Part shown: positions 53,706-64,000 of the stretch, piece after piece
How the letters are laid out: every line of letters starts with the position of its first letter
Numbering within the stretch: the first letter of the stretch is position 1
Assembly (NCBI GenBank): GCA_030710605.1
Contig: CP092869.1
Location: 7,562,476 to 7,626,475, forward strand
Length of the DNA: 64,000 nucleotides
Direction of reading: 5' to 3'
DNA from: Cordylochernes scorpioides
Lineage: Eukaryota > Arthropoda > Arachnida > Pseudoscorpiones > Chernetidae
Notes under the pieces: generated by a model
Databases searched by the model: none
The model's input: the letters and a program-made list of their open reading frames with translations, nothing else
What the model was told of the DNA's origin: nothing
Position numbers and translations under genes: made by a program

Positions 53706-54015
53706 TTTCGGAGTTTGTTGCCTTGGCTTCGCTGATTCAGCTTTGCAAGGAAGAGCTGTTGAAGGTGTTTTCGTGCTTTTAATCAAAGATTGTTTCTTTT
53801 TCGCTAATGCATTCCTCATCGTAAAATACGATTTACCCAGTCAAAATTGGGATTATGACATCACCATATTTAGCCATTTTGTCAAATTTGACCCATATAT
53901 AATAACTCCCCTTGTAGGATGTTTTGAATTTGAAGCTACCATTGTACTGATGATTGCCGTAAGTATGAAATCATGGTTCACAGGTATGAATATCGGTATT
54001 TCCAACTTGAAATAA
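53706..54015 (+). pseudogene. Unrecognised coding-like segment, copy 2
   Basis: One frame, open to 54015: DSALQGRAVEGVFVLLIKDC, FFFANAFLIVKYDLPSQNWD, YDITIFSHFVKFDPYIITPL, then VGCFEFEATIVLMIAVSMKS. It agrees closely in protein with copy 1 at 21.75-22.02 kb, and the run SQNWDY with flanks is identical in DNA. GTAAGTAT at 53959 looks like a 5' splice donor. No motif that I can name. Confidence 0.45.
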
Positions 54016-54111
54016 TTTTAAATGGCATACATAGAGGAAATATGTATATAAAAAGCTAGTAAATTAAATTTATTTTAATTTAATACTTCAAAATAATTAA
54101 ACATTGGTAAT

Positions 54112-54425
54112 AGTCTTTAGAGACAAGGGTAGCCTCTCTCCCGTCAAAACAGACGTCTAAAACCAGACGCCATCTATTGACCGTCGCCGCAACTAGCGGC
54201 CTCGGGTCGCTGACAAAGCCACAACACCAGCTTTGGCAAACTGAAAAGCGTCCACCAGACGAGGGCCATTAGCCCGAAACCATGGTCTCTAGGTGGACGC
54301 TTTTCAGTTTGCCAAAGCTGGTGTTGTGGCTTTGTCACCAACCCGAGGCCGCTAGTTGCGGCGACGGTCAATAGATGGCGTCTGGTTTTAGACGTCTGTT
54401 TTGACGGGAGAGGCGACTCTTGTCT
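54112..54425. repeat. Family K palindrome, 150-bp arms
   Basis: CTCTCTCCCGTCAAAACAGA...CAAACTGAAAAGCGTCCACC and the inverse. Right arm: AGACGAGGGCCATTAGCCCG, AAACCATGGTCTCTAGGTGG. The left arm lacks the hammerhead and stops four bases downstream of the expected cleavage point. Confidence 0.85.
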
Positions 54426-54534
54426 CTTAAGATCAATTTCCTCCCGGCAAAATTTCCATCTATATTGGTAATAGGGTAAAATAAAAAGATTGTTATAAAT
54501 GAAATTTCACACAACTGATAAGTTGCAATAAGCT

Positions 54535-54539
<5 letters not shown>

Positions 54540-54590
<51 letters not shown>
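54540..54590. repeat. (TA)n microsatellite
   Basis: About 50 bp of uninterrupted TA. Confidence 0.97.
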
Positions 54591-54594
<4 letters not shown>

Positions 54595-54995
54595 CATTTT
54601 CTTCAATGGTCAAGTTTACCAAAGAGATAATCAAAAGAATTCCCTTCAAGATCAAGATATAATTCATGAAGATATTTAGGAAGTGTGTTTCCGTATTCCC
54701 GGGAAAGAAATGATGCGGAGTAACCATCGGGTCTCCAGCGACCCCACGCATTTCGCGATCTACGAAGAAAACGTAGATTAAATGCTTCGCCGCTGAGAAG
54801 ATGGCGTGGTCCTCGAGATCAACTGGAAAGATCCAGGTCCAACCAATGACTAACCAATAAAGAGAGGAGTCTTGTCACATATCAATCGAATTCTATTTTC
54901 ATTATCATAGGTTTGTGGATTTCGACAAATTACAAAAAAAAAAAAAAAAAAAAACATAAATAACTTTTTTTTATTAGTACTTTTCTTATGGATTA

Positions 54996-55273
54996 CACCT
55001 ATCCTCCGATTTACACGGTACTTGTTTTACACGTTTTCACTTTTACACGGTTTTCCAAATAAGTTTTTTTTTTGTTTTCATCGCACTATACTAAATGTTA
55101 CTGTGATTGAACACATGCGCTGTGTACACATCTCACGAGGAATCCCGAGATTATGTGCTGACTACATATTTTAACCTGTCAATGCATTTTATTTTTATTT
55201 CTGTGTACACCTATCCCCCGATTTACACGTTTTTCTCAGGAACGTATCTACCGTGTAAATCGGGGGATAAGTG
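54996..55273. mobile_element. MITE, CACCTATCCCCCG family, copy 3 (inverted)
   Basis: 278 bp, TA-flanked; ends CACCTATCCTCCGATTTACA and its inverse with one change each. Confidence 0.85.
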
Positions 55274-55279
55274 TATATT

Positions 55280-55480
55280 TATACTTTTACCCAACGTTTC
55301 AGTCACTTTCAACCTCTTTTATCAAGAGAGATAAAGCGCAGGTGAATACTAGGTAAATTAAAAGATCCTGTACGATATTTCTTGTCATAAAGGAAAAAGA
55401 GAGTACACGAATAATTTGGATAGAATAGTGATTCCTTATGCACCGATTTGTTCTCTTTTTAAAGAAAAAAAACCCATGTA
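55280..55480 (-). repeat. Penelope-type non-coding fragment with hammerhead-like end
   Basis: Inverse relative of 20815-21060: CTCTTGATAAAAGAGGTTGA, AAGTGACTGAAACGTTGGGT on the minus strand. The Tc1 element sits immediately to its right. Confidence 0.6.
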
Positions 55481-55484
55481 AATA

Positions 55485-56900
55485 CACTGCGTGACATTGA
55501 AAATGGAACACCAAGAAATAGTGGCCAGAAAATTATGCAAATTTCAGGGTAGACGCGCCTAACCGAGTTATGCAAATGATGTAAAATGCGCAGCTCTCGT
55601 GCGCACATGGAGTAAGATATAAGGGAAGGAACTTGCAGAAAGGACAGTATTCGTGTCGTTATTTCTTCAAGGAAAATCATTGTAGAAATTTTGTTCTTGT
55701 GTCAAAGACACGTGTAATAACAGAGAATGCCAGGTTATCGTAAACGGAGGCAGTTCAAGCAGACAGACGCTTTTACGAGGGGCATGGTGATCGGACTGAA
55801 AAGGGCAGGTTGGTCCATACGTCAAATCGCAGCTGATACACACCTTGGTGCGTCCACGGTGCACCGACTGTGGAGAAGATGGTTTGAACAAGGAAATGTG
55901 GCAATTTATAGGAATGTCGGTGCAACCAGAGTACGTCAGCACGTGTGGATCGGCGTATCCTTCGACAAGCAGTGGCGGCCCCACAAGCCACTTGTACCGC
56001 TATCCTGCAACATGTGCAAGACACCCTAGATCATTCCATCTCGACCAGAATCATTTCCCGTCGATTGGTTGCTAATGGCTTGCACTCATGCCGTCCGCTA
56101 AGAAGACTGCCATTGACCCCACCGAATAGGCGCCAACGTTTGGAATGGTGCCGGGCTAGATCGACGTGGATGACGGAATGGCACAGGGTCGTGTTCTCAG
56201 ATGAGTCGCGTTTCTGCTTGTCCAGTGATAGTCGCCGTGTACGCGTGTGGCGTCGACGTGGAGAAAGGTCCAATCCGGCAGTAATTGTGGAACGCCCACC
56301 GTGCGACAACGTGGAATCATGGTTTGGGGCGCAATCGCGTATGATTCCAGGTCACCTTTACTTCGTATTCAGGGCACTATGACGGCCCAACGATACGTTG
56401 ATGATGTGCTGCGACTGGTGACACTCCCCTACCTTCAGGGGGTACCCAATGCCCTTTATCAGCAGGATAACGCCCGACCGCACACTGCTCGCATTAGCCA
56501 ACAAGCTCTGCAAGATGTACAGATGCTTCCCTGGCCACCGTACTCTTCTGATCTCTCACCAATCGAGCACGTCTGGGACATCATTGGACGCCGTTTGCAT
56601 GCCTTGCCACAGCCGCGTTCAGAAAACGAACTGTGGCAAATGGTTGAGAGGGAATGTAGAGCCATCCCTCAGGTCGCCATCCGTACTCTGATTGACTCTC
56701 TACCTAGACGTGTTGCTGCGTGCATCGCCGTCCGCGGTGGTCCTACTTGCTACTAAGCCGACGCCGTTCTCGCTCTGTATTATGACTATCATTTTGAAAT
56801 AAAGATCACTTATTGTTCGTCCCTGTCTCTCTCTGTCTGCCGAGTTTCATCACTTTCTGGCCACTATTTCTTGGTGTTCCATTTTCAATGTCACGCAGTG
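55485..56900 (+). mobile_element. Tc1-type DNA transposon, nearly intact
   Basis: 1416 bp with TA on both sides (55483-55484, 56901-56902) and 47-bp perfect inverted ends starting CACTGCGTGACATTG. GC content is far above the surroundings. Perfect long ends point to recent arrival. AATAAA near 56797 follows the gene. Confidence 0.95.
55727..56756 (+). pseudogene. Tc1-type transposase with two single-base frameshifts
   Basis: From ATG: paired helix-turn-helix DNA-binding part (AFTRGMVIGLKRAGWSIRQI, STVHRLWRRWFEQG), second half RRILRQAVAAPQATCTAILQ, then DDE catalytic part: VVFSDESRF (first Asp), GIMVWGAIAY, YQQDNARPHTA (second Asp), SSDLSPIEHVWD (Glu), ending GGPTCY and stop. By my count 32 residues separate the second Asp and the Glu; the usual Tc1 value is 34. 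Two breaks, each fitting loss of one base, lie near 55932 and 56301. Otherwise about 340 codons, a normal length. The protein cannot be made as it stands, but the ends look able to be mobilised. Confidence 0.92.
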
Positions 56901-57288
56901 TATATCCAAGCTGTAATCCACGCAAGAGAGCAACGACTTTCAAATCGCTGCATATTTTCCAACCGTATCTTTCATATTATAACTTTTTCAAAAGCAGTTT
57001 CATGTTTTCGTAAGTCTCTTTCATGTTGGATATATGTGCTATTGGCACTGATGGGAACTTATTTAAAAATACCATCAGGCAAAAACCATGGGTGATGGGA
57101 AATTTTTGATTAGATTTTTGAGTCCAGCATGAAAAGTTACACTAGAAACACCATCAGGTTCTCTTGTGCAAAAAAAAAAGGTTTTTTTTTGTAGACCTAT
57201 TAGATAGCTATCTACCATGAATATAATGGCCACTTTACCACGTGTGTATCTGGTATAAGCTTAAAAATCTTTATGTTCGGGGTAATAT

Positions 57289-57362
57289 GCCCAGGGTAGC
57301 CTAGTGGACATGGCATCTTCCCGGTAAGCGGAACACTGTGTGTTCGATTCCCATCCCTGGAC
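57289..57362 (+). tRNA. tRNA-Thr-like sequence, copy C
   Basis: GCCCAGG/CCTGGAC acceptor with one mismatch; anticodon stem TCTTC/GCGGA weak; T arm GTGTTCGATTCCCAT. Most decayed in the stems, but keeps GGTTCGATTCC-like B box. Confidence 0.4.
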
Positions 57363-58724
57363 ACTTTATTTTTCCGTTTATCATTACTCTTCACAATTCA
57401 TCCTTTCATACTTCATCCTTAAAGGTTAGAAATAATCGTTATTTCTCCCCAAAATAAATTTCTATTTTTCGTTCCAAAGAAATACGTGCGGGATAATTTT
57501 CAAATGTCGTTCTACAAAATCCTTAATGTTTAAAATGCATATCAAAATTGTCCTTTCAATTAGTTATGGAAAGTTGAATTTTCACCTTTTTCATTCAGAA
57601 TTAAAATATAAATTCTCACAAGTCGAAATTAACCATAACGCCAAATCATACAACAATAAAAGATTTTACACACAATGCGCGTACATCAACCTAAAATAAT
57701 ACAGACATATTTCATAAAAATATATCAGCAGAAAATTTTTAAATTTCGAAAAAACAAACATAAAAATGTAGAAAAGCGTAAAAATCTTATTTAAAAAAAA
57801 AATACTTTAAAAAAAAATAGAAATGGTAATTTGTCGGATTAGAAAATGTCAAACTCAAGAATTCAACCAACCAGCAAATTCTAAAGAATTTAAGTAATTG
57901 TCTGACAAAATAAATTCCAGGCGTCGTCTGCTATTTTTAGTGTGGTAAATATTTCTTTTTTATCGCTTCTTTCTTCCTTTGTTTTCTGTCATATTTAGAT
58001 ACCCTATAATCTACCTGGGTGATTTGTACATTAAATTCCACTCGTCATGGCATTTTTTCATTTAAATTTTATTTTATTATTACAGAAGCACGAAGTCTAT
58101 CAGACTATTATGCTATATTATAATTATTTAAATATATATCTTTAATTATTTACACGATGAATTAGTAGTGATTTATAAATTTGTGTACAAATATCTCTAA
58201 ACTTGCCAAAGTGTTCATAAGATTGAGTATATACAGAAAGATGGCATTATGTCAAAGTAAGCAAGTACAATTTGGTTAGTCAGAGGGCAAGCCAACAAAA
58301 GATGGTGTTTCAACATCTAGACAGCATTCACATGTTGGATCATTTATAACTCTCAAGTCAAAGACAAAACTTGGGGCCTTTGCTTGTGAAGAACTGTGTT
58401 TTTATCAGGAGTAATGAAGCTTGGTACATCTCTCGGAAAAAAATCTTGAACGTTGTTTTCATTTAGATAAATTAGGTGTCCTTTTATTATTATGAATAGA
58501 TAAATTATTGCCACCTATAGGTAAAACTAGGAATTCACAATGACACTATACATTTTATTTTAATCAAAACAGCCATATTTCTTTTTTTATCTTTATATTT
58601 GCATATTCTTTATAATAGACCCTCTCTCTTTCTGAATGTTTATTTACTGTCACGTGACTTCAATCAATCAAAAAGCGTTGCTTTCCTTAGCCAATCAGCG
58701 TGTAGTGTTTCTTTATCTCAAGGA

Positions 58725-58800
58725 TGGTCTAAACTGTTGGTTTTCGACCGCTACGACCCGGGTTCGATTCTCGCATTGGGCACTTTTTTTTTCTGATTGA
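58725..58800 (+). repeat. tRNA-derived SINE head
   Basis: Counterpart of 40925-41008. Confidence 0.6.
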
Positions 58801-59164
58801 AAAGAAAAATCATCACATAAATGATTTCTATTTAAACACACACACACACACACAAATAAGTAATTCAATATAAATATTATTGTTAAATTTTCATCAACCT
58901 TATTTAATTCAAACTTGGCTAGTAAAATTAGACGAAATGCCATCCAAGTTTTCCTACAAACCACTTTCTACCAACACACGCGAAGTTCTATCTCTCGTTC
59001 TAGAACTAATTTTAAGTTCAACACTTTCTACATCTTCAACAATGATTTAATAATTGTTTAAAATATTGAACGTTAGCAAGTGGTTAAGGTATTCTCGCTA
59101 GCATAACCAGAATCTATAAATCATTTTATAACCACTTCAATATGTACATATGTACATTTCTATT

Positions 59165-59575
59165 GACAATTCACATAATTTATTGACATCTTGTCAATAC
59201 AGGTAAAGTGCACAGTCCGCACAAATAAAAAAATTAACAAAAATTAAAAAACATAAAAATTAAATATATATACATCAGACAGAATCCTCAATGAAAGGAC
59301 GTTTGGAATTAAGCCTTACAAGCCACCTCAAACTCGGATAGCTTCTGGGTTATGTAGTGGTCACTGTCCCCAATACTCGCTATTGCACGGCTCCGCGAGA
59401 ATGATCCTTTCATCGGGCGTAAGGCTGACCAGGACTTCCTCCTTTTGTTGGCTGTAAAAAACCGCCCGTGCTACCATCTCTGTTTGAATGTACAAGGGAC
59501 GCAGGACTGAGCGAGAGTTCAGTTTATAAAGAAGCTCTTCGACCATATTCTCAGCGTACCGAGGAGGCCTTTCAG
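59165..59575 (-). mobile_element. 411-bp LINE 3' fragment with 14-bp target duplication
   Basis: Flanked by exact TGTACATTTCTATT copies (59151-59164, 59576-59589). Copy 1 of the duplication has a single TGTACATTTATATT near 41350, the empty site. Minus strand: a frame with MVARAVFYSQQKEEVLVSL, ERIILAEPCNSEYWGQ and stop, then a 3' UTR ending TATTGACAAGATGTCAATAA. 5' truncated. Confidence 0.85.
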
Positions 59576-59744
59576 TGTACATTTCTATTAATCGGCTTTG
59601 CTCGATACAATTTATGGTACATGCATGTACCTCTACAGACCTATAAGCTTTTATCCATAGGTTCACCAAACACCCCTAAGCTGCCTTCTATAGAAAATAC
59701 AGGGTATATCCCAAACCAATCCAATACAATAAATACTCGTAAGT

Positions 59745-59915
59745 CGGTGGATGAGAGGGTAACACGCTCGATTCCCGACAGTCATTAACCGGGATTGAAT
59801 CCCGCGTTAAAATTTGTTTAATATGTGAATAACCTTCACATATTATTCACTGTTTCAATTATCATGAAATAGGTTGCTCTTGCTGAGCGGTACCTATTTA
59901 TGTGATTTGAACCAG
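59745..59915 (+). repeat. tRNA-derived SINE, GTCGGTGGA family
   Basis: GTCGGTGGATGAGAGGGTAA...CGATTCCCGACAGTCATTAA...GGGATTGAATCCCGC. Best preserved head of the family, with a good B box. Confidence 0.7.
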
Positions 59916-60199
59916 AATTGATTAGAAGAATCACAATATTGTTTAAATTGTCAAATTTTCAAAGAGAGAATTTCTACTTTCTTTATATTTGTCTATGAGT
60001 GTATAAAAATAAATTAAATGATTTTTACAAACTTAATACTGCATTAATAAAGATTGAAATGTTCAACAAACTGAACTTACTTGGGAAGATATGAAGCGTT
60101 CTTCATAATATGAATAAGTATTTTAACACAAAGCAATAACACGCCATCTATACATATAAAATGAAAGGATTTAAAAGCACGAATGTTTCTTTTATACAT

Positions 60200-60330
60200 A
60201 ATACAAACTTCTACTGTCCTTACTGTGATGAAAAAATATATTGGGAGGGCTTGGCTCATCAGTGGTAAAACCTCCCAGCGGTTTCGCCAATTTAATCTAC
60301 CAGACCGCTTCTCAGAGTTCTAGTATTTGT
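60200..60330 (-). repeat. HH family copy, minus strand
   Basis: Core 60243-60308: GCGGTCTGGTAGATTAAATTGG, CGAAACCGC, TTTTACCACTGATGAGCCAA. Stem I is TGGTA/TACCA here, against TGGTG/CACCA at 31.7 and 49.1 kb. Confidence 0.75.
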
Positions 60331-60829
60331 TATCGAAAAGAAAGAAGACGGCCAAAGTGTAGTTTAGAAATGTGTACATGACATTTCAGTTACAGTATGG
60401 TTTTCATCTTCAAAAAAAATTACTGAATGAACCTATAAAGATTTTTTTTTTTTTTTGCTTATCCCTAGTACACGTGGTACAGGCCATAATAATCATGGTG
60501 GGTAGTTAGCGACTGCTTTTACTGTAAGCGCACCACATGTCTACAGATGTGAAAATCAGTCCTACAAAGATGGCAACAACGAGTTGCAGAAATACCCAGT
60601 TCATAAAGTTAGCCTAGAAAGTGTTTTGAGAAAGTCTGTTTACACTGCCCAGTAATTTCTGTTCAAGTTAGCAAATGTTTAATTGTACTGTAAATGTAGG
60701 GAGTTGAGAGAACTGGGAGTTAACGATAACAATAACTGTCGTGAAACAATGAAATCATTTCCTTAATTGTCCAAGCCACAGTTTGTTAGAAATGAAAAGC
60801 GAGACACAATTAGAGGTGGGTGATGTAAT

Positions 60830-61590
60830 TAAAAATGGCTTTGTATCCCGGGTTTGTCGATAGGTTATGGCAGCAATTACTGTTAATAACCCTCATGTAC
60901 TACAACACGGAATTCCAGCAACGTTCCATTCACATTCTGCTAATTGTTTCACCACACACTTTGTATCCATTAAAGTTATACAGAACTATTATGAAAGGTA
61001 AATTTTTGAGATGGTCTAACACGTCATTTGGAAAATAGAAACAACTTGTTGATTGAAGAATTCCTAAGGAAATAAAATATGACAATTAAGATTAGAGAAC
61101 TTTGAAATTGAAACACATATATGGAGTCTATATAAACATTGGGCAAGAATCACTTCGACTTTGCTAAGAGAAAGTCACATTCAAATAATTAGAAAGGAAG
61201 ATGTAATTTGTTAATTCTGAAAAACTGAAAGAATAGATGAAATGACCCAGTATATCTCTGAATGCACTATTGTTAACGAGAAACGGAATAAGATCTTAAA
61301 AAACATTATCCAAGTCTACGTGAACCCAGTTCAGGTAATCAGAATAATGTCCGAGAAAAAAATATATAGCGATAGAATTGTTTAACTTTCATAAAGCGTT
61401 AGAGAACAAGGTAATCTCTAAGAACTAAAATTACAGAACAATTTCCTTCCATAGTTAATTTGTATAGTTATGTTGAATACTTTGATTTTCTTTTCATTTT
61501 CCCTTCTCTCCTTTGTTTATGTTTTTTCCCCCTTTATTCATGAAAATGATGTATGGCAAAGGAAATGTCCTAATAAAGCAGTTTTTGTTG
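60830..61590 (+). pseudogene. LINE ORF2 C-terminus and (TTG)n tail, copy 2
   Basis: Counterpart of 43580-44338, more decayed: the zinc finger Cys codons are hit (GTTAATTCTGAAAAACTG) and an extra ATATA lies after the frameshift run. Confidence 0.65.
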
Positions 61591-61642
61591 TTGTTGATAA
61601 ACATAGGGAAGAGTGACCATATGTCTTTGGCCACATATATAT

Positions 61643-61735
61643 GGAGATTAGTTTGGCGAAACCGCTGAGAGGGTTCACCACTGATAAGCCAAGCCCTCCC
61701 ATTAAATAACTTATATCATTGCAATAAGGTCTGTA
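61643..61735 (+). repeat. HH family core, diverged
   Basis: TTTGGCGAAACCGCTGAGAG...CACCACTGATAAGCCAAGCC. Counterpart of 44388-44480, with GAGAGGG against CCCTCCC (not compensated). Confidence 0.6.
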
Positions 61736-62139
61736 GAGATAATATTTGATGATATTATTGAAAAAAAAACACATTTCCAGTAAATTTATTTGTTACAAAT
61801 GTTATAGATAGGTGGCAATTGAATTTATAAATATATGCACAAGGATTGATATACTGAATATTAGGGATTGTCAGAGGTTCAAGATAAAATTGTCAAAAGC
61901 GTTTAAAATCTATATTTCTCACAATGCGTTTATTTTTATTTCAAAATGCTTTCAAGTTATAATCGCTCTTCAACAGTCTTAATTGAAACGACTATACCTT
62001 ACAAGAAGTATCTTAGGTGTTTAGCTGGTAAAATGGCAATGCAAATCCTATGGCTAAAATAGAGAAAAATCCAGATAGAAATTTTCCTGATGGGAAATCG
62101 AATCATGAAAAGATATAACACCTTTGCCATCAATATAGA

Positions 62140-62290
62140 CGCCAAACACTGCAGCGCTGGCAGAGGCGCCATATTCATTGTACATAGTTAATATAATCCA
62201 TTTTATCCTTTTTTTTTAATAATGCAGACTGTGCACTCTGCATGTATTGACAAGATGTCAATAAAATTATTTTAATTGTCAATTGTCAAT
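62140..62290 (+). mobile_element. LINE 3' UTR fragment
   Basis: Counterpart of 44890-45045, ending AATTGTCAATTGTCAAT. Confidence 0.55.
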
Positions 62291-62404
62291 ATAGACGCAT
62301 ATACCTATACTCCATATATTTAGTTTTTCTGTAATATATAGCAAGTTGATTAGAAAATCATAACAACAGCTTTGGTAAATGTTCATTCTATTCATATAAA
62401 ATTT

Positions 62405-62685
62405 AATTTAAAAGGCATATATTGGATCAAAATATCATTTATTTTACCAATATTTCAGTTGGCTGAACGCCAACCTTTATCAAGGTGTTATAACATATTA
62501 ATGTGTGTCAACAACAAACTCAGCGCCACATAACGTCAACAGAATTAAGTTTTAGAATGAGGTTATGTGGCGCTGAGTTTATTGACACACATTAAACTAT
62601 TATAATACCTTGATAGAGGTTGGCGTTCAGCTAACTGATATATTGGTAAAATAAATGATATTTTGATCCTAATATGTCTTTTTAA
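62405..62685. repeat. P2 foldback, copy in duplicated block 2
   Basis: Counterpart of 45160-45432; arms include AACAAACTCAGCGCCACATA and its inverse. Confidence 0.8.
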
Positions 62686-62699
62686 TTAAAGATTTAATT

Positions 62700-63065
62700 G
62701 ATTTTTTATTTTATTTATTTCAATTCAAAACGCTATGTCCCCCTAGGGACACTTGCGCTAAATGTACATACAAATATAACAAATAAAATATTCAACATGG
62801 AAAGATACACAGAAAGTAACTTAGAAAGATTCATAAATATTATTTACATATATAGAGATATTCTTTGAATTTTATTTACAGTTACATCATTAAATTTAAA
62901 ATATATACATATATACACACATATACACGCATACACCTATATATTGTTTACAGCCATATAATATGTCCCATATTTCCTTGAGATCGTTACATCGAATACC
63001 ATATTTCTCAATGAAATTCAAAATATATTTACAAAGGAAATTACATTTTATATTTAGATATAATT
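62700..63065. other. AT-rich block without counterpart in copy 1
   Basis: About 360 bp (CAATTCAAAACGCTATGTCC..., AACATGGAAAGATACACAG...) not found between matching flanks near 45440. Probably an insertion; no ends recognised. Confidence 0.4.
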
Positions 63066-63074
63066 AGATTTAAT

Positions 63075-63235
63075 TGATAAGGCACAATTTGGATTATAGA
63101 TTATAAAACAAGGTAATAAGACCAAATCCAAATAAATAAATAGTGTGTGACGTTTCTGTAACAATGCTGTTACCGAAACGTCACACACTATTATTTATTT
63201 GGATTTGGTCTTATTACCTTGTTTTAATTGAATAT
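63075..63235. repeat. P1 palindrome centred inside hammerhead stem II
   Basis: AATAGTGTGTGACGTTTC, TGTAACAATGCTGTTACC, GAAACGTCACACACTATT: two inverted P1 arms share one stem II, so neither has a CTGANGA box. In copy 1 (45448-45690) the same place holds a tandem pair instead. Confidence 0.75.
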
Positions 63236-64000
63236 TTATTTATAGATTGCTCTATTTTCAAAATTCATATAAATGTATTTGATTAATGTGTAAAAGAATC
63301 ATTCGCATCTTAATGCTTTCATTTGTTGTATATATATAGAGATGGTGTGTTATTTCTTTATATTAATATAAATGTCTGTATTTTATTAGCGTTAATATCT
63401 ACTAATAGGACTAGAATAACACTGAGAGAAGCACCACTTCATGCCTCTCAAGCCAATAAAAGTACAAGACCAAATATTTGTGCCCGGTGTAATAACAAGT
63501 AGGTGTCTACGGACAAGGAGTTGGCGCCGAGTGGAAGAAAACACAAGTACAATAACATCGACCTTGTACAAAAACCTAAGTATAATATTAATCTTTATCT
63601 TTCCTAACAGAATGTCTTCCAACATTCTCAATAAAAATCTCTTAATGAAGAAATATCTCCGCTTTGTAAATGGAAACGATAAAATTTACTTTAACTTTGA
63701 AAGATTACAATGACTTCCTTAGATTTTCTCTAAATAAATCCCAACTTTCATTACTCTGTCCACTAGACATGTTACCTGGCTTCGCCATGGTGTGCTGAGT
63801 CAATGGGATATGCAAATATGTTTCTTATTGGATTGATTTGCATATATCAATTTTATGATAAAGATTCCATCTAAACCAGCTGGATGTCTGGTGTTTCATC
63901 CAGATTGGTTCAATGTTGTGGGAGGTGTATGGAAGAAACACATGTCGTCACAAACCTCTATCTGTGTTACTCATATAAATTACATTAAAATGCTGGGAGG

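Larger units (their letters stand above)
53100..54060 (-). repeat. Inverted duplicate of 21.69-23.33 kb
   Basis: Same components in reverse order and orientation: small frame (53154-53363, minus), LINE tail (single, not amplified), coding-like segment (53706-54015, plus). Confidence 0.75.
57210..64000 (+). repeat. Segmental duplication, second copy of 39.45-46.56 kb
   Basis: Direct copy about 17.3-17.8 kb downstream. Lacks the Helitron of copy 1 and carries a LINE insertion of its own. Order and orientation of all nested elements agree. Confidence 0.9.

Noticed and set aside
55773-56309. Antisense frames in the Tc1 element
   Set aside because: Shadows of the GC-rich transposase gene; no motif of their own.

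Overview
This is a eukaryotic, AT-rich, repeat-dominated window with no intact host gene that I can recognise. The mix of Penelope-like, Tc1-type, Helitron, LINE, Ty3/gypsy-type and tRNA-derived elements suggests an animal, most likely an arthropod and perhaps a chelicerate. That placement is inference. Two runs of exactly 100 N (27487-27586 and 46671-46770) are scaffold gaps, so the window is three contigs.

Layout. 1-9 kb: tail of a Ty3/gypsy-type element, foldback elements and a 3.5 kb array of a ~113-bp unit. 9-17 kb: two TA-flanked inverted-repeat elements whose left ends have expanded into tandem arrays (92 and 88 bp), a canonical-looking hammerhead ribozyme at 13037-13080, LINE tails and a short Helitron. 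17-28 kb: foldback elements carrying hammerhead motifs, LINE 3' ends, MITEs and a ~2 kb block repeated inverted at 46.8-48.8 kb. 28.6-41 kb: two direct copies of a >5 kb segment, each starting with a 118-bp tandem array. 39.5-46.7 kb: a segment repeated directly at 57.2-64 kb; one copy has gained a 937-bp Helitron and the other a 411-bp LINE fragment, and each shows the empty site of the other. 51-57 kb: a Penelope-like element (RT plus GIY-YIG endonuclease plus hammerhead) inserted in a foldback element, and a nearly intact Tc1-type transposon with 47-bp perfect inverted repeats.

The theme that ties the window together is self-cleaving RNA motifs. I see (1) type I hammerheads of the Penelope-associated, short-stem-III kind in several families, often in palindromes or tandem pairs, and (2) a ~217-bp family with about 18 copies here that holds all the hammerhead core boxes (GUC, CTGATGA, GAAA) and three complementary stems, but with the strand segments in a non-standard order that would make a pseudoknot in one molecule. 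Some stem positions covary between copies. I regard the second as the best candidate for something undescribed; whether it cleaves is unknown.

Because inverted and direct duplications sit on either side of the scaffold gaps, some of the large-scale duplication could be uncollapsed haplotypes or mis-scaffolding.
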